From positions 101,939,697 through 102,003,696 of the forward strand of contig OY720643.1 of the NCBI GenBank assembly GCA_963169105.1: a stretch of DNA of 64,000 nucleotides, given 5' to 3'. Below, one piece after another: positions 10,485 to 18,576 of this stretch (position 1 is the first letter of the stretch; each line of letters opens with the position of its first letter). The DNA comes from Ceriagrion tenellum. Lineage: Eukaryota; Arthropoda; Insecta; Odonata; Coenagrionidae. The notes beneath the pieces were generated by a model. That model was not told where the DNA came from, made no database searches, and saw nothing but the letters and a program-made list of their open reading frames with translations. Made by a program: the position numbers and the translations under genes.

Positions 10485-10866
10485 CAATTTTTATTAAATT
10501 TTTCTCTACATACACCTTAAATTTTACCTCCCCATAATTGTAGAGCAACACCTCCGCCCCCGATAAGGTAAAATATTTTGGGAGGAAGAGTTTCCTCTTT
10601 CTCCCATTAATCATCACTCCCGCCACCAACGAATCCCCATACCGCGTGGAGACCCTTTCCAGGGTCTCCACGCGGTAGCGCGTCTCTTCCTGAAGGTCCT
10701 CCTTCTTCAGGAAGGCCGCATCCTTTTGTTCCGCCAACAACCTCTCGATGATGGATGACGTGTTCATGGTAGAGGTGGAGGCGGCGACGGTGGTGGTGGG
10801 AGGTGTAACGGAGGCCGATGCTTCAGCGGCGGCTTTGATGGCTGCTGCTGTTGTCTTTTGACTCAT
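10480..10866 (-). CDS. possible OB-fold ssDNA-binding protein (128 aa)
   Basis: A 128-residue minus-strand protein. Residues 1-38 are Ala/Thr/Ser-rich and disordered-looking. Residues 56-125 form a compact beta-rich domain (ETRYRVETL, then TRYGDSLVAGV, then KRKLFLP, then a YGEVKFKVYV ending). That pattern, a strand, then T-x-Y-G, then a strand ending in FLP, resembles OB-fold DNA-binding domains. The identification is inferred, not certain. I chose the ATG at 10866 because a splice acceptor-like TATAG lies just before it; an in-frame ATG at 10884 is the alternative. The codons are more GC-rich than in polB. Two perfect hairpins (10640-10677 and 10686-10714) lie inside the coding region. The stop codon is part of an AATAAA. 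A role beside PolB in replication would fit. Confidence 0.75.
   Translation of the reverse strand: MSQKTTAAAIKAAAEASASVTPPTTTVAASTSTMNTSSIIERLLAEQKDAAFLKKEDLQEETRYRVETLERVSTRYGDSLVAGVMINGRKRKLFLPKYFTLSGAEVLLYNYGEVKFKVYVEKNLIKIE
10640..10677. repeat. 17-bp perfect inverted repeat, 4-nt loop, inside a gene
   Basis: The arms are 10640-10656 (taccgcgtggagaccct) and 10661-10677, with ttcc (10657-10660) as the loop. There is no mismatch. The hairpin is very GC-rich and lies in the coding part of the OB-fold-like gene. It can form in the mRNA or as a cruciform in DNA. Confidence 0.95.
10686..10714. repeat. second coding-region hairpin, 10-bp stem
   Basis: The arms cttcctgaag (10686-10695) and cttcaggaag (10705-10714) are perfectly complementary with a 9-nt loop. 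They lie only 8 bp from the 17-bp hairpin in the same gene. Confidence 0.85.
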
Positions 10867-10867
10867 T

Positions 10868-11048
10868 CTATATATATGAGACATGCAAGAAAATACTAAT
10901 TAGTGCACAGGTTCTCACACTACTTAAAGAGAGAGAGACTACCAAATTAATTCTTTCTTCACTCCATGAACTAGCGTTATGATAGAGTTCATATTACATT
11001 AGGTATCAAAATGAAACGGAACTGAAGATAAACATTATATATACTCAC
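10868..11048 (-). other. predicted 5'-UTR intron of the OB-fold-like gene
   Basis: On the minus strand a donor CAC|GTGAGTATAT starts at 11048. An acceptor-like tract ending ATATATAG ends at 10868, one base before the ATG at 10866. The presumed first exon (about 11130-11049) contains no ATG, which fits a non-coding leader. A similar leader intron is predicted for polB. Inferred from signals only. Confidence 0.5.
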
Positions 11049-11159
11049 GTGGAACTGATAGTAGAGTTGGTATTGTATGAGCTGCTGGTTGTTGAGTCGT
11101 AGTTGAAGTTGGCGCTGTTGGTTCTGCTTTGCAAGTGAAGCGTTCTCCAAATCACAAGC

Positions 11160-11167
11160 CTTATATA
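11160..11167 (-). promoter_or_regulatory. TATA box of the OB-fold-like gene
   Basis: On the minus strand TATATAAG lies upstream of the predicted leader exon and intron, with the expected start near 11130. It forms one side of a divergent control region whose other side is the plus-strand TATA near 11760. Confidence 0.6.
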
Positions 11168-11282
11168 CTAAAGTCTGAATACCACACCCTCTAGTACGAA
11201 CTATGGGGAGTGGTGCCTGTCTCCCCATGCTCGAGAGCGTCAACACATTACCATGCTGCATCAGGCGATGGAAGGGGGGATA

Positions 11283-11680
11283 GCTTTAGTCCAGAGGAAA
11301 CCAGATTTTGCGAAAGGTCACCAACACGAGAGCCACCCAACTCCCACGACAGTCACCTTGAGAACGGCAGAGCATGAGTCGACGGAAGCTTTAGTCCAGT
11401 CGAAACCAGATTTTGCGAAAGGTCATCAACACGAGAGCCACCCACCTCCCACGATTCACCTTGAGAACGGCAGAGCATGAGTCGACGGAAGCTTTAGTCC
11501 AGTCGAAACCAGATTTTTGTGAAAGGTTACCAACACGAGAGCCACCCACTTCCACCCTTCTCCCTTTCAACAAAGGCACCTTGGGAACAGCATAGCATAA
11601 GTCGATGGAAGATTTAGTCCAGTCGAAACCAGATTTTTGTGAAAGGTTACCAACACATTGCATCAGCCGGCGGAAGGAGA
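11283..11680. repeat. four-copy 103-120 bp repeat in divergent control region
   Basis: Four units start at about 11283, 11388, 11491 and 11611. Each carries a ttagtccagtcgaaaccaga-like word, then gcgaaaggt or gtgaaaggtt, then caacacgagagcc (changed in the last copy). The array lies between two outward-facing TATA boxes. It looks like an enhancer or origin-type array comparable in layout to viral homologous regions. The short frames on both strands through it are by-products of the repeat. Confidence 0.85.
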
Positions 11681-11758
11681 CTAGGAACGAGTCCAGATAA
11701 GACCCACCATTCAGAGTTGTATCATCCACCACTCCTTCACCCACTTGTTAGAGCAATC

Positions 11759-11775
11759 GTATATATAGGCTCAGT
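11759..11775 (+). promoter_or_regulatory. TATA box region of the zinc-binding-like gene
   Basis: TATATATAG (from 11759) and a TCAGT at 11771 lie upstream of the ATG at 11816. The TCAGT is too close to serve as initiator for this TATA, so the start would be near 11790. A pyrimidine tract ending TTACAG (about 11790-11808) also looks like a splice acceptor. The leader could therefore be spliced from an upstream exon, possibly that of the 9266 promoter. Confidence 0.5.
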
Positions 11776-11815
11776 ACTAAGTCTTCTACTATCTTTTTCA
11801 CCTTACAGCTCCAAT

Positions 11816-12688
11816 ATGTCTGGTGTGATACGTTTAAACCAAACACAGTTTAAGGAACTAAACCTTTCTTCATCACCTACTAATTACACTTCAAATTTTG
11901 GTTTCCCAACTCTGTATCGTCTCTGCCTTGCAATATTATCAACGCGCTTAGATAAAAAAACAGATACATACAAGCTTACCTTACCGCGCTCCATACAGAT
12001 AGATATTATAAACTTTATCGAATGCAATAGGATGGTACTATGGAAATTTTGGTTAAAGACTTTATCAGATGATAAGATGTCACAACTGTATAGCGGATTA
12101 AGACATGTTATATCTGACTTTGATTTTAATACACGTCTAACCCCATGCGCGTACCAACTCCTCGTTGATGAACCTTTTGAATTTCTCGATCATCTAGAAA
12201 ATTATATAGATAGCACTTCTTTTCATGTAGTATATATTCATTATTCTTATATGTACAGCATATACGATGTTCATCTCTGCAGGGATTGCGCGTCTTCAAT
12301 AAGACCACACAAACCAAAAAGCGTGTACGTGTATTGTCATCACGAAGTTTTAAATGCAACGAATGTAGCAGAAATGATTACAAATACGGAGAATTGGTGC
12401 TCGAATTGTATTCGCACACCGCTCTTTACTTTAAATGATAAACATTCCTGTTCAATTAAATTTCGAGAACATACAGACAGTGATACTAGCTCAAGCGAAC
12501 AAACAGATAGCGATAGTAACGAATCAACATCTAATAGAACATATAATTCATATACGTTTTCATTTAATACGCATAAAAGACTAAAGTACTTAGAACCAAC
12601 CGCAGAGTATCACCGTGCCCAGAAACGAAGACTAGTCAATTCATACAATTCTTCGGATACATTTCTCGATTCAAGTTCTTCTGATTAA
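11816..12688 (+). CDS. zinc-binding-like protein with acidic Ser-rich tail
   Basis: A 290-residue protein, not recognised. The start is the ATG at 11816, just after the TATA box and a splice-acceptor-like tract; the frame upstream of it is repeat DNA. Residues 30-140 look helical and hydrophobic. A Cys/His cluster follows: C155-x2-C158, C174-H175-H176, C195-x2-C198. This is the spacing of a treble-clef or RING-like zinc site. Residues 219-240 are Asp/Ser/Thr-rich, a stretch with KR motifs follows, and the protein ends in a Ser-rich tail. The layout suggests a regulatory or host-interacting protein, possibly nuclear. It lies between two tandem-repeat blocks and upstream of polB, consistent with early expression. 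The function is unknown. Confidence 0.8.
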   Translation: MSGVIRLNQTQFKELNLSSSPTNYTSNFGFPTLYRLCLAILSTRLDKKTDTYKLTLPRSIQIDIINFIECNRMVLWKFWLKTLSDDKMSQLYSGLRHVISDFDFNTRLTPCAYQLLVDEPFEFLDHLENYIDSTSFHVVYIHYSYMYSIYDVHLCRDCASSIRPHKPKSVYVYCHHEVLNATNVAEMITNTENWCSNCIRTPLFTLNDKHSCSIKFREHTDSDTSSSEQTDSDSNESTSNRTYNSYTFSFNTHKRLKYLEPTAEYHRAQKRRLVNSYNSSDTFLDSSSSD

Positions 12689-12824
12689 ACATTTGTTTCA
12701 CAGATTTGTGTTCATTATTCGCTTTATTTGTTCAACACCATCCGCTTCACAACCACCTTGCAGCAATTGACGTCGCATGCGAAAAAGAAAGGAAAAAGCT
12801 CGCTTAGTAACCATACTTGCTTGC

Positions 12825-13043
12825 TTGCCTCCGCCTCAAAAACTCCCACCCAACCTCCTTGAGAACGTACCACCCTCATATCCTTGAAAAAAGAGGCTTA
12901 CCTCCACCTCGAGAACCCCACCCAACCTCCTTGAGAACGTACCACCCCCATATCCTTGAAAAAAAGAGGCTTGCCTCCGCCTCAAGAACTCCCACCCAAC
13001 CTCCTCGAGAACGCACCACCCCCCTCATATCCTTGAGAAGGTT
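12825..13043 (+). repeat. 73-bp tandem repeat, three copies
   Basis: Units start at 12825, 12898 and 12971. Each contains a cctccgcctc-like word, then cccacccaacctcc, then gagaacgyaccaccc, then catatccttga. The block lies directly upstream of the polB TATA box, as an enhancer would. The frames through it on both strands are products of the repeat. Confidence 0.9.
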
Positions 13044-13087
13044 CATAACCTCTTTTAGAAAGAACGCGATACATTCAGTCTCTCTCA

Positions 13088-13095
13088 TATAAAAA
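13088..13095 (+). promoter_or_regulatory. TATA box of the polymerase gene
   Basis: TATAAAAA lies about 45 bp after the 73-bp repeat array. The expected start is near 13118. The leader from there to the predicted donor at 13239 has no ATG. It contains a small perfect hairpin (ccgaagct at 13146-13153 with agcttcgg at 13157-13164). Confidence 0.65.
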
Positions 13096-13238
13096 ACGAG
13101 TAAAACGGAGCACTGAAGTGGAAAACCCTCATTTCTGCTCAAGCGCCGAAGCTGGAAGCTTCGGTCTGACTGCACTGCTGCAAATCTGCTAGAGAGGACC
13201 ACACTGCCCATCTTCTTCTCTAATCCAACGCAGTAACT

Positions 13239-13352
13239 GTAAGTAATATTTAAGTTTCTCTCTTTTACGTGCAAAAGCAGTTGCTTACCATTTTAGTAGA
13301 TACACAGGTGCATACGTAGATTACTTGAGTGATATTTTTTCTTTTACCACAG
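13239..13352 (+). other. predicted 5'-UTR intron of polB
   Basis: A donor ACT|GTAAGTAAT at 13239 and an acceptor with a strong pyrimidine tract (ttttttcttttaccacag, ending at 13352) define a 114-bp intron. It ends 18 bp before the ATG at 13371. No ATG occurs in the leader exon. This places the open frame's upstream extension (from 13329) inside the intron and supports 13371 as the start. Confidence 0.65.
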
Positions 13353-13370
13353 GTAACATACAAATACAAA

Positions 13371-16300
13371 ATGTCCTCAGTTCAGGAAATCATAAACCAT
13401 TACATAGATGGCGCGTACAGTACCACAGAGGAATTACAACAAGCACTTAGGACAATACATGAAAAAATAGTTTTTGAAAATCAAACCGTAGACGATTTAG
13501 AAGGTTATGCTAACATGAAAGACGCACTCGATAGAGCTTTGAGAAGACACTTTTGTAACTATTGCGAAATATACTACAATATTGATGAGGCTATGCCTCA
13601 TGAAAATAGCAATCAACATAGACGGAATATAACTGAACAGCAGGGCAGGGGGTTTGTTGAGGTAGAGTCAGCAATCAATTCTCGACTAAAAACGTTCTTT
13701 ATATCTCCAGAGGACGAGGAAGGACAAGACGTAATTTTTTTTCTGAACGATGTTAAAACTAGATTGACTGAAAAACTTCGCAGTCAAGTGATTACAAATA
13801 ATTCAATTAAATTCAATCTAGTCCTTATATGCAAATTTTGTAAGGGTGAGAACGAGGAGTTAGACACTTCGTTCAAAACAATGAACAAACGAGTTTTAAT
13901 GCTTGACGATGTAGACGATAAAGTAAACGAGGCATTCTCTAAAATACTACAAGAAAAGTCCGAGTTTCAAGGGAAAGGCTCTGGGTGGTCTCTTTCTGAG
14001 ATCATAGGATTAGAGTTAAGAATAAACAAATACGTACCGCTACGTGGATCGACATATATTAAACTTCCTATTAAAATTATGAATACTAAATCTGTAATCA
14101 ATGTTAAAAATAGCGATCCATACTGTTTTAAATATTCAATTTGGTCAAAAAACATTACAGGTAATCCTCATCGAGTTTCAAAATATGATACTCAAACGTT
14201 TCGTACAGGATATAATTGGAACTGCATAGAATACCCAGTCGATTTAAAAGATATAGCAACATTTGAACGTGCAAATAATATTTCAATTAACGTTTTTGGT
14301 CTGACTGATAAGAACAGCGTGTATCCATTAAAAATAGTTAATCGAGAACTTGAAGACCATCGCGACTTGTTGTACGTAACAAACGAGACAACAGCTCATT
14401 ATAGTTGGATTAAAAATTTCAATAGGTAAATTAGATCCCAAATCACACGAACTAATCGAATATTCATCTGCAAGCGCTGCCTTACTCATTATTATGATAA
14501 TGCTAAATTAGAAGAACATAAGATATTGTGCAGGGGAACGGGTGAGCCTAGTAAAATCATAATGCCTAACGAGAATGATAAAATTTTGAAATTTACCAAC
14601 CTGAATCACACTTTCCGTATACCTTACGTCATATATGCAGATTTTGAATGTTTACTAACTAATATCAGCACATGCGAGCCATCACCTCACAGTTCCTACA
14701 CTAACGCATTTCAGAAATATGATCCTTTCAGTTTCTGCTACATGGTAGTCACTCCAAACGGATGTCAGAAACCGCAACTATATCGAGGCCCCAATGCTGT
14801 TAGAGTTTTTATTCAATGCATCAAGGATGAGGCCAAAAAAGTATTTGATACGTACAAAAATCCCATTCCGATGGAACGACTCAGCTTAGATAGTGTAACT
14901 GCATTTCAGGAGGCTAATGAATGTCACATATGTGGTGAAGAATTAAAAACAGATAAAGTGCGAGATCATGACCACTTAACTGGAAAATATAGAGGTCCTG
15001 CTCATTCATTTTGCAACTTACAGTATAAAATACCAAATTTTTTACCAGTGTTTATTCATAACTTGTCTTCCTATGATGGTCATTTTATAGTTAAAGAACT
15101 TGACTATGACGACAAGGAAATTTTTGTGATTCCTAATAGCGAAGAAAAATATATTTCTTTCACAAAGACGGTGGATAACAACTTTAAAATTCGTTTTGTT
15201 GATTCTTTTCGTTTTATGCCAGCTTCACTAGCCACACTTGCATCAAACTTGAATAATTTTAACTTTACGAATGAAGCATTTGGGAACATGTCAAATCTAG
15301 TCACAAGAAAAGGAGTCTATCCTTATGATTATACCAATTGTATAGAAAGGCTTAATGAACGCACACTTCCAGATAGGAAATATTTCTACAATATCCTAAC
15401 GAATGAAGACATATCAGACATAGATTACGCGCACGCAAAAAACGTTTGGCATTCTTTTAAATGTCAAACATTAGGAGACTATAGTGATGTTTATTTGAAA
15501 AGTGATGTAACGCTTCTAGCTGACATTTTCGAAAACTTTAGAGACATTTGCTTTAACGCTTATACACTCGATCCTGCTTGGTATTTCACTACACCATCTT
15601 TAACTTTTGATAGCATGTTAAAACACACAAAAATTGAACTGGAACTAATAACTGACTATGATATGATTCTAATGATTGAGAAAGGTATTCGAGGTGGCAT
15701 ATCACAGTGCTGTAAACGTTATTGTGAAGCAAACAACCGATGCATGAGTAGTTATAATTCAGATAACGAGTCTAAATACTTGATGTATTACGATTCTAAT
15801 AACTTGTATGGATGGGCTCTCTCAAGACCGTTACCTTACGCTAAATTTAGATGGTTGAATCAAAACGAAATAGATAATTTTGAGGTTCAAAAAGTAGCCG
15901 ATAATAGCGACATTGGGTACATTGTTGAGGTTGATTTAGCGTATCCGGAAAGCCTCCATGATACACACAGCGATTTACCACTCTGTTCAGAAAACAAAAT
16001 TCCATCGGGTGGAAAGCATAATAAGTTACTAACGACACTCGAAAACAAAACTAAATATGTAATTCACTATGTTAATTTAAAACAAGCCATTTCTCTCGGA
16101 CTTACACTCACAAAGATCCATAGAGCCATTCAATTCAGTCAGTCACCTTGGTTAAAGTCATACATAGATCTAAATACTATTCAAAGACAATTAGCAACAA
16201 ATGATTTTCAAAGAGACTTTTATAAGCTAATGAACAATGCTGTGTTTGGCAAAGTAATGGAGAATGTTAGAAAGAGAATGCGCTTAGAATTAGTATCGAG

Positions 16301-17042
16301 CGAAAAAAAATTGCAAAAACTAATCAACAAATCTGAATTTCTTGATAGAACGATCTTTACCGAGACTTTGGCGGCTGTTCACATGCGAAAGACAACCATA
16401 AAAATGAATAAACCAATATACATTGGATTTTGTGTATTAGACCTCAGCAAGACCCTAATGTACAATTTCCACTATCTAACAATGCTAGCAAAGTATGGAA
16501 GAAACATTTCATTAGCATACACTGATACTGATAGCCTCATATATGAAATTAAAACGAACGATATCGATAGAGACATGCTTGAAAATCTGAACGAGTTTGA
16601 CACATCTAACTATCCCAAAGATCACCCGTGTTATTCGGAGATAAACAAAAAAGTAATTGGTAAATTCAAAGACGAGTGTGATGGAAAGGTTATGACAAAT
16701 TTTGTAGGTTTGAGAAGTAAACTGTATTCTTACAAGGTTCTTGAATCTATAGAAAAAAAGAAAGCGAAAGGGATAACCCGAGCAGTGATAGGAAAAGGTT
16801 TGAAATTTGACGATTACGTAAGATGTCTTAGAGAAAATTCAACAGAATTTCGAAAAATGAACGTTATTCGAAGCAGAAAGCATGAATTATATACGGTTCA
16901 AATGAACAAGGTAACACTTAACGCATTCGATGACAAAAGATACATTTGTGAGGATGGTATAAACACGTTAGCTTGGGGTCATTATAAAATTCCGCGAAAG
17001 AGGACACACGCTGAGGCATTCGATGATGATGATGATACTTGA
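13371..17042 (+). pseudogene. protein-primed type B DNA polymerase with one in-frame stop
   Basis: The element's replicative polymerase, family B, protein-primed (Polinton type). The reading frame runs from 13371 to 17042 without a frameshift but is cut by a TAA at 14427-14429, giving pieces of 352 and about 870 codons. The N-terminal part has a C-x2-C...H-x4-H zinc-finger-like motif (CNYC, about 13555). After the stop come another Cys/His motif, Exo I YADFE (14634) and an HNH/endonuclease VII-like insert with CHIC and DHDHLTG (about 14922-15030). Exo II (NLSSYDGHF), Pol A (YYDSNNLYG, about 15786), Pol B (LMNNAVFGK) and Pol C (YTDTDS, about 16516) follow. All catalytic motifs are retained, so decay is slight. 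The stop is more likely a nonsense mutation than a splice product, although a GTAAAT donor-like word overlaps it. It has its own promoter and leader intron, and the packaging ATPase starts 46 bp downstream. Confidence 0.93.
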
Positions 17043-17088
17043 GAAACTTTAAATATTCTATTTCAAATTGAAATCTCCAGTCTCAACC

Positions 17089-17745
17089 ATGACGTTAGTC
17101 TGGAAACATCCGTTTACCTGCATCTGCGCAGGTCCATCAGGATGTGGAAAGACGACCTTTGTTACGAAATTCATTGAAAATTTACATAGAATGATAGATC
17201 GAAAAATAGATGAGATAGTATGGTGTTGCAGCCCAGGAAGCGAGCCAGATATAGAACACGAACTACTGAGCATACACTATGAAATACCGCCTTTTGAGAA
17301 ATTTGGAGGTGCTCCAATCTTGTGCGTTATCGATGATTTGATGAGTGAAGGGGCTTATAGTAAAGACGTGTGCAAACTCTTTACGAGAGGGAGTCATCAT
17401 TTTAACATATCCGTGTTTCTAATTACGCAGAATATTTTCTACCAAAGCGCACAATCGAGGAACATTTCGCTGAATGCAAAGTATATAGTATCGTTTAAAA
17501 ATCCGCGAGATCAATTACAATTTGGTCATTTGGCACGACAGGTGTATCCGAAAAATTCGCAGGATTTGGAAAGGGTATATAAGGAATCGACGGAAAATCC
17601 ATTCGGTTATTTGGTTCTAGACCTCGGGCAGAACACTGATGATAGATTTCGTTTTCGGACGAGCATATTCCCCTACGACTACGACGACGAAGTCATCGTA
17701 ACCGTAGTCTATATGCCGGTGGATGATGAAAAGATTGAAGTCTAA
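17089..17745 (+). CDS. genome-packaging ATPase (A32/FtsK-HerA type)
   Basis: A 218-residue P-loop ATPase. The first ATG in the frame is at 17089; the open frame extends upstream to 17068 without another ATG. Walker A is GPSGCGKTT at residues 15-23. Walker B is CVIDDLM near residues 79-85. A conserved TQN follows in the region where A32-type enzymes have their sensor residue. In Polintons and adintoviruses this enzyme pumps the DNA into the capsid. It starts 46 bp after polB. The next gene begins inside its last codons (17723 against stop 17745), pointing to co-transcription with the late genes. No lesion is seen. Confidence 0.93.
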   Translation: MTLVWKHPFTCICAGPSGCGKTTFVTKFIENLHRMIDRKIDEIVWCCSPGSEPDIEHELLSIHYEIPPFEKFGGAPILCVIDDLMSEGAYSKDVCKLFTRGSHHFNISVFLITQNIFYQSAQSRNISLNAKYIVSFKNPRDQLQFGHLARQVYPKNSQDLERVYKESTENPFGYLVLDLGQNTDDRFRFRTSIFPYDYDDEVIVTVVYMPVDDEKIEV

Positions 17746-18052
17746 TAAGCATTTGCTCCACGCGTTAAAATCTGCAAAACCGAAACTGCGCTCTGCGATA
17801 CTGAAATCTTCAGACAACGAATTAATTAAAACAATCTGCGACTGCTGTTTGAATACCATAAACGGGAATCATAAGATAGATAATAGGTTAAAACGAAAAC
17901 TAACCAAACATCGTAATACGTTGAGAAAGTTAGCAACGCGGGGAACGAGTGTTAAGAGAAAACGCGTGCTTCTCGTACAGAAAGGTGGTTTCCTACCAAT
18001 GTTACTCGGATCAATTTTAAGCGGTGTCATAGGCAGCCTATTAGGAAAATGA
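17723..18052 (+). CDS. small basic Polinton protein with Gly-rich hydrophobic C-terminus
   Basis: A 109-residue, strongly basic protein. The N-terminal two thirds are Lys/Arg-rich helices (MMKRLKSNKH, then RKLTKHRNTLRKL). The end is a hydrophobic glycine-rich segment (QKGGFLPMLLGSILSG). The same layout, including the QKGGFLP-type turn, is known to me as a recurrent small ORF beside the ATPase in Polintons and adintoviruses. A membrane-active or DNA-condensing virion protein, comparable to small adenovirus core or penton-associated proteins, is a guess. The start overlaps the ATPase by 23 bp. Its TGA overlaps the next ATG in ATGA. Confidence 0.8.
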   Translation: MMKRLKSNKHLLHALKSAKPKLRSAILKSSDNELIKTICDCCLNTINGNHKIDNRLKRKLTKHRNTLRKLATRGTSVKRKRVLLVQKGGFLPMLLGSILSGVIGSLLGK

Positions 18053-18576
18053 GTTTGCGTAAGATGCTCGTAGTAAGCCCAGAAGTCTTCGAGCGAGGAC
18101 ATATGAAGGCAAGGTTGAGCGCATTAGATAAGGAAATGAAAGGAGTGTTGGCCAAGAAAGGACTCAAGGACGTAGACAAGTGGCATTCATACAAAAGAAT
18201 ACTCGATAAATATATGAGCACGCTTTCCGACATCAACTCTCCCATACACGTTCCGATAGTAAAACCTTGGGCTCAGAACATTCCTCATACAAGGTCGGTT
18301 GAGAGTGGGGACGAGAGGATTCATGCATTGAAAAAATCATTAGCTGAAGTGAAAAAAGTAAACGCTGATTTAGATTCGACATGGGGACGCATAAACGAAA
18401 GACTAGGAGCAATGGAAAGTCTGTCACGAACACCCGGCGTAAAAAAGACGCGAAAAAGAAAGCGGACGGCGGAAGGAAAAACATCACCAAAGTTACCACC
18501 TCCCAGGGTATTACCGAGAAGAAGTGGGCGCAAAATAAAAAAGAAATCTTTCGGACCAGAGTGGGAGACGATGTAA
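18049..18576 (+). CDS. conserved basic coiled-coil Polinton protein
   Basis: A 175-residue protein. The start, at the ATGA overlap with the previous gene, is clear. Residues 1-60 are helical and charged (KMLVVSPEV near the start). Residues 85-115 look like a short coiled coil. The C-terminal third is very basic and Pro-rich (KKTRKRKR, then RRSGRKIKKK), with nuclear-localisation-like clusters. A protein of this form commonly precedes or overlaps the integrase in Polintons. No function is established. A DNA-binding core or scaffold role is possible. Its last 196 bp overlap the integrase frame. Confidence 0.75.
   Translation: MSLRKMLVVSPEVFERGHMKARLSALDKEMKGVLAKKGLKDVDKWHSYKRILDKYMSTLSDINSPIHVPIVKPWAQNIPHTRSVESGDERIHALKKSLAEVKKVNADLDSTWGRINERLGAMESLSRTPGVKKTRKRKRTAEGKTSPKLPPPRVLPRRSGRKIKKKSFGPEWETM

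Noticed and set aside
10989..11261. 90-codon minus-strand frame upstream of the OB-fold-like gene
   Set aside because: The TATA box lies inside it and the predicted leader exon and intron cover its second half, so it is probably non-coding leader plus promoter.
12876..13274. 132-codon minus-strand frame and 91-codon plus-strand frame over the same DNA
   Set aside because: Both run through the 73-bp tandem repeat and the polB promoter; their repetitive peptides come from the DNA repeat.
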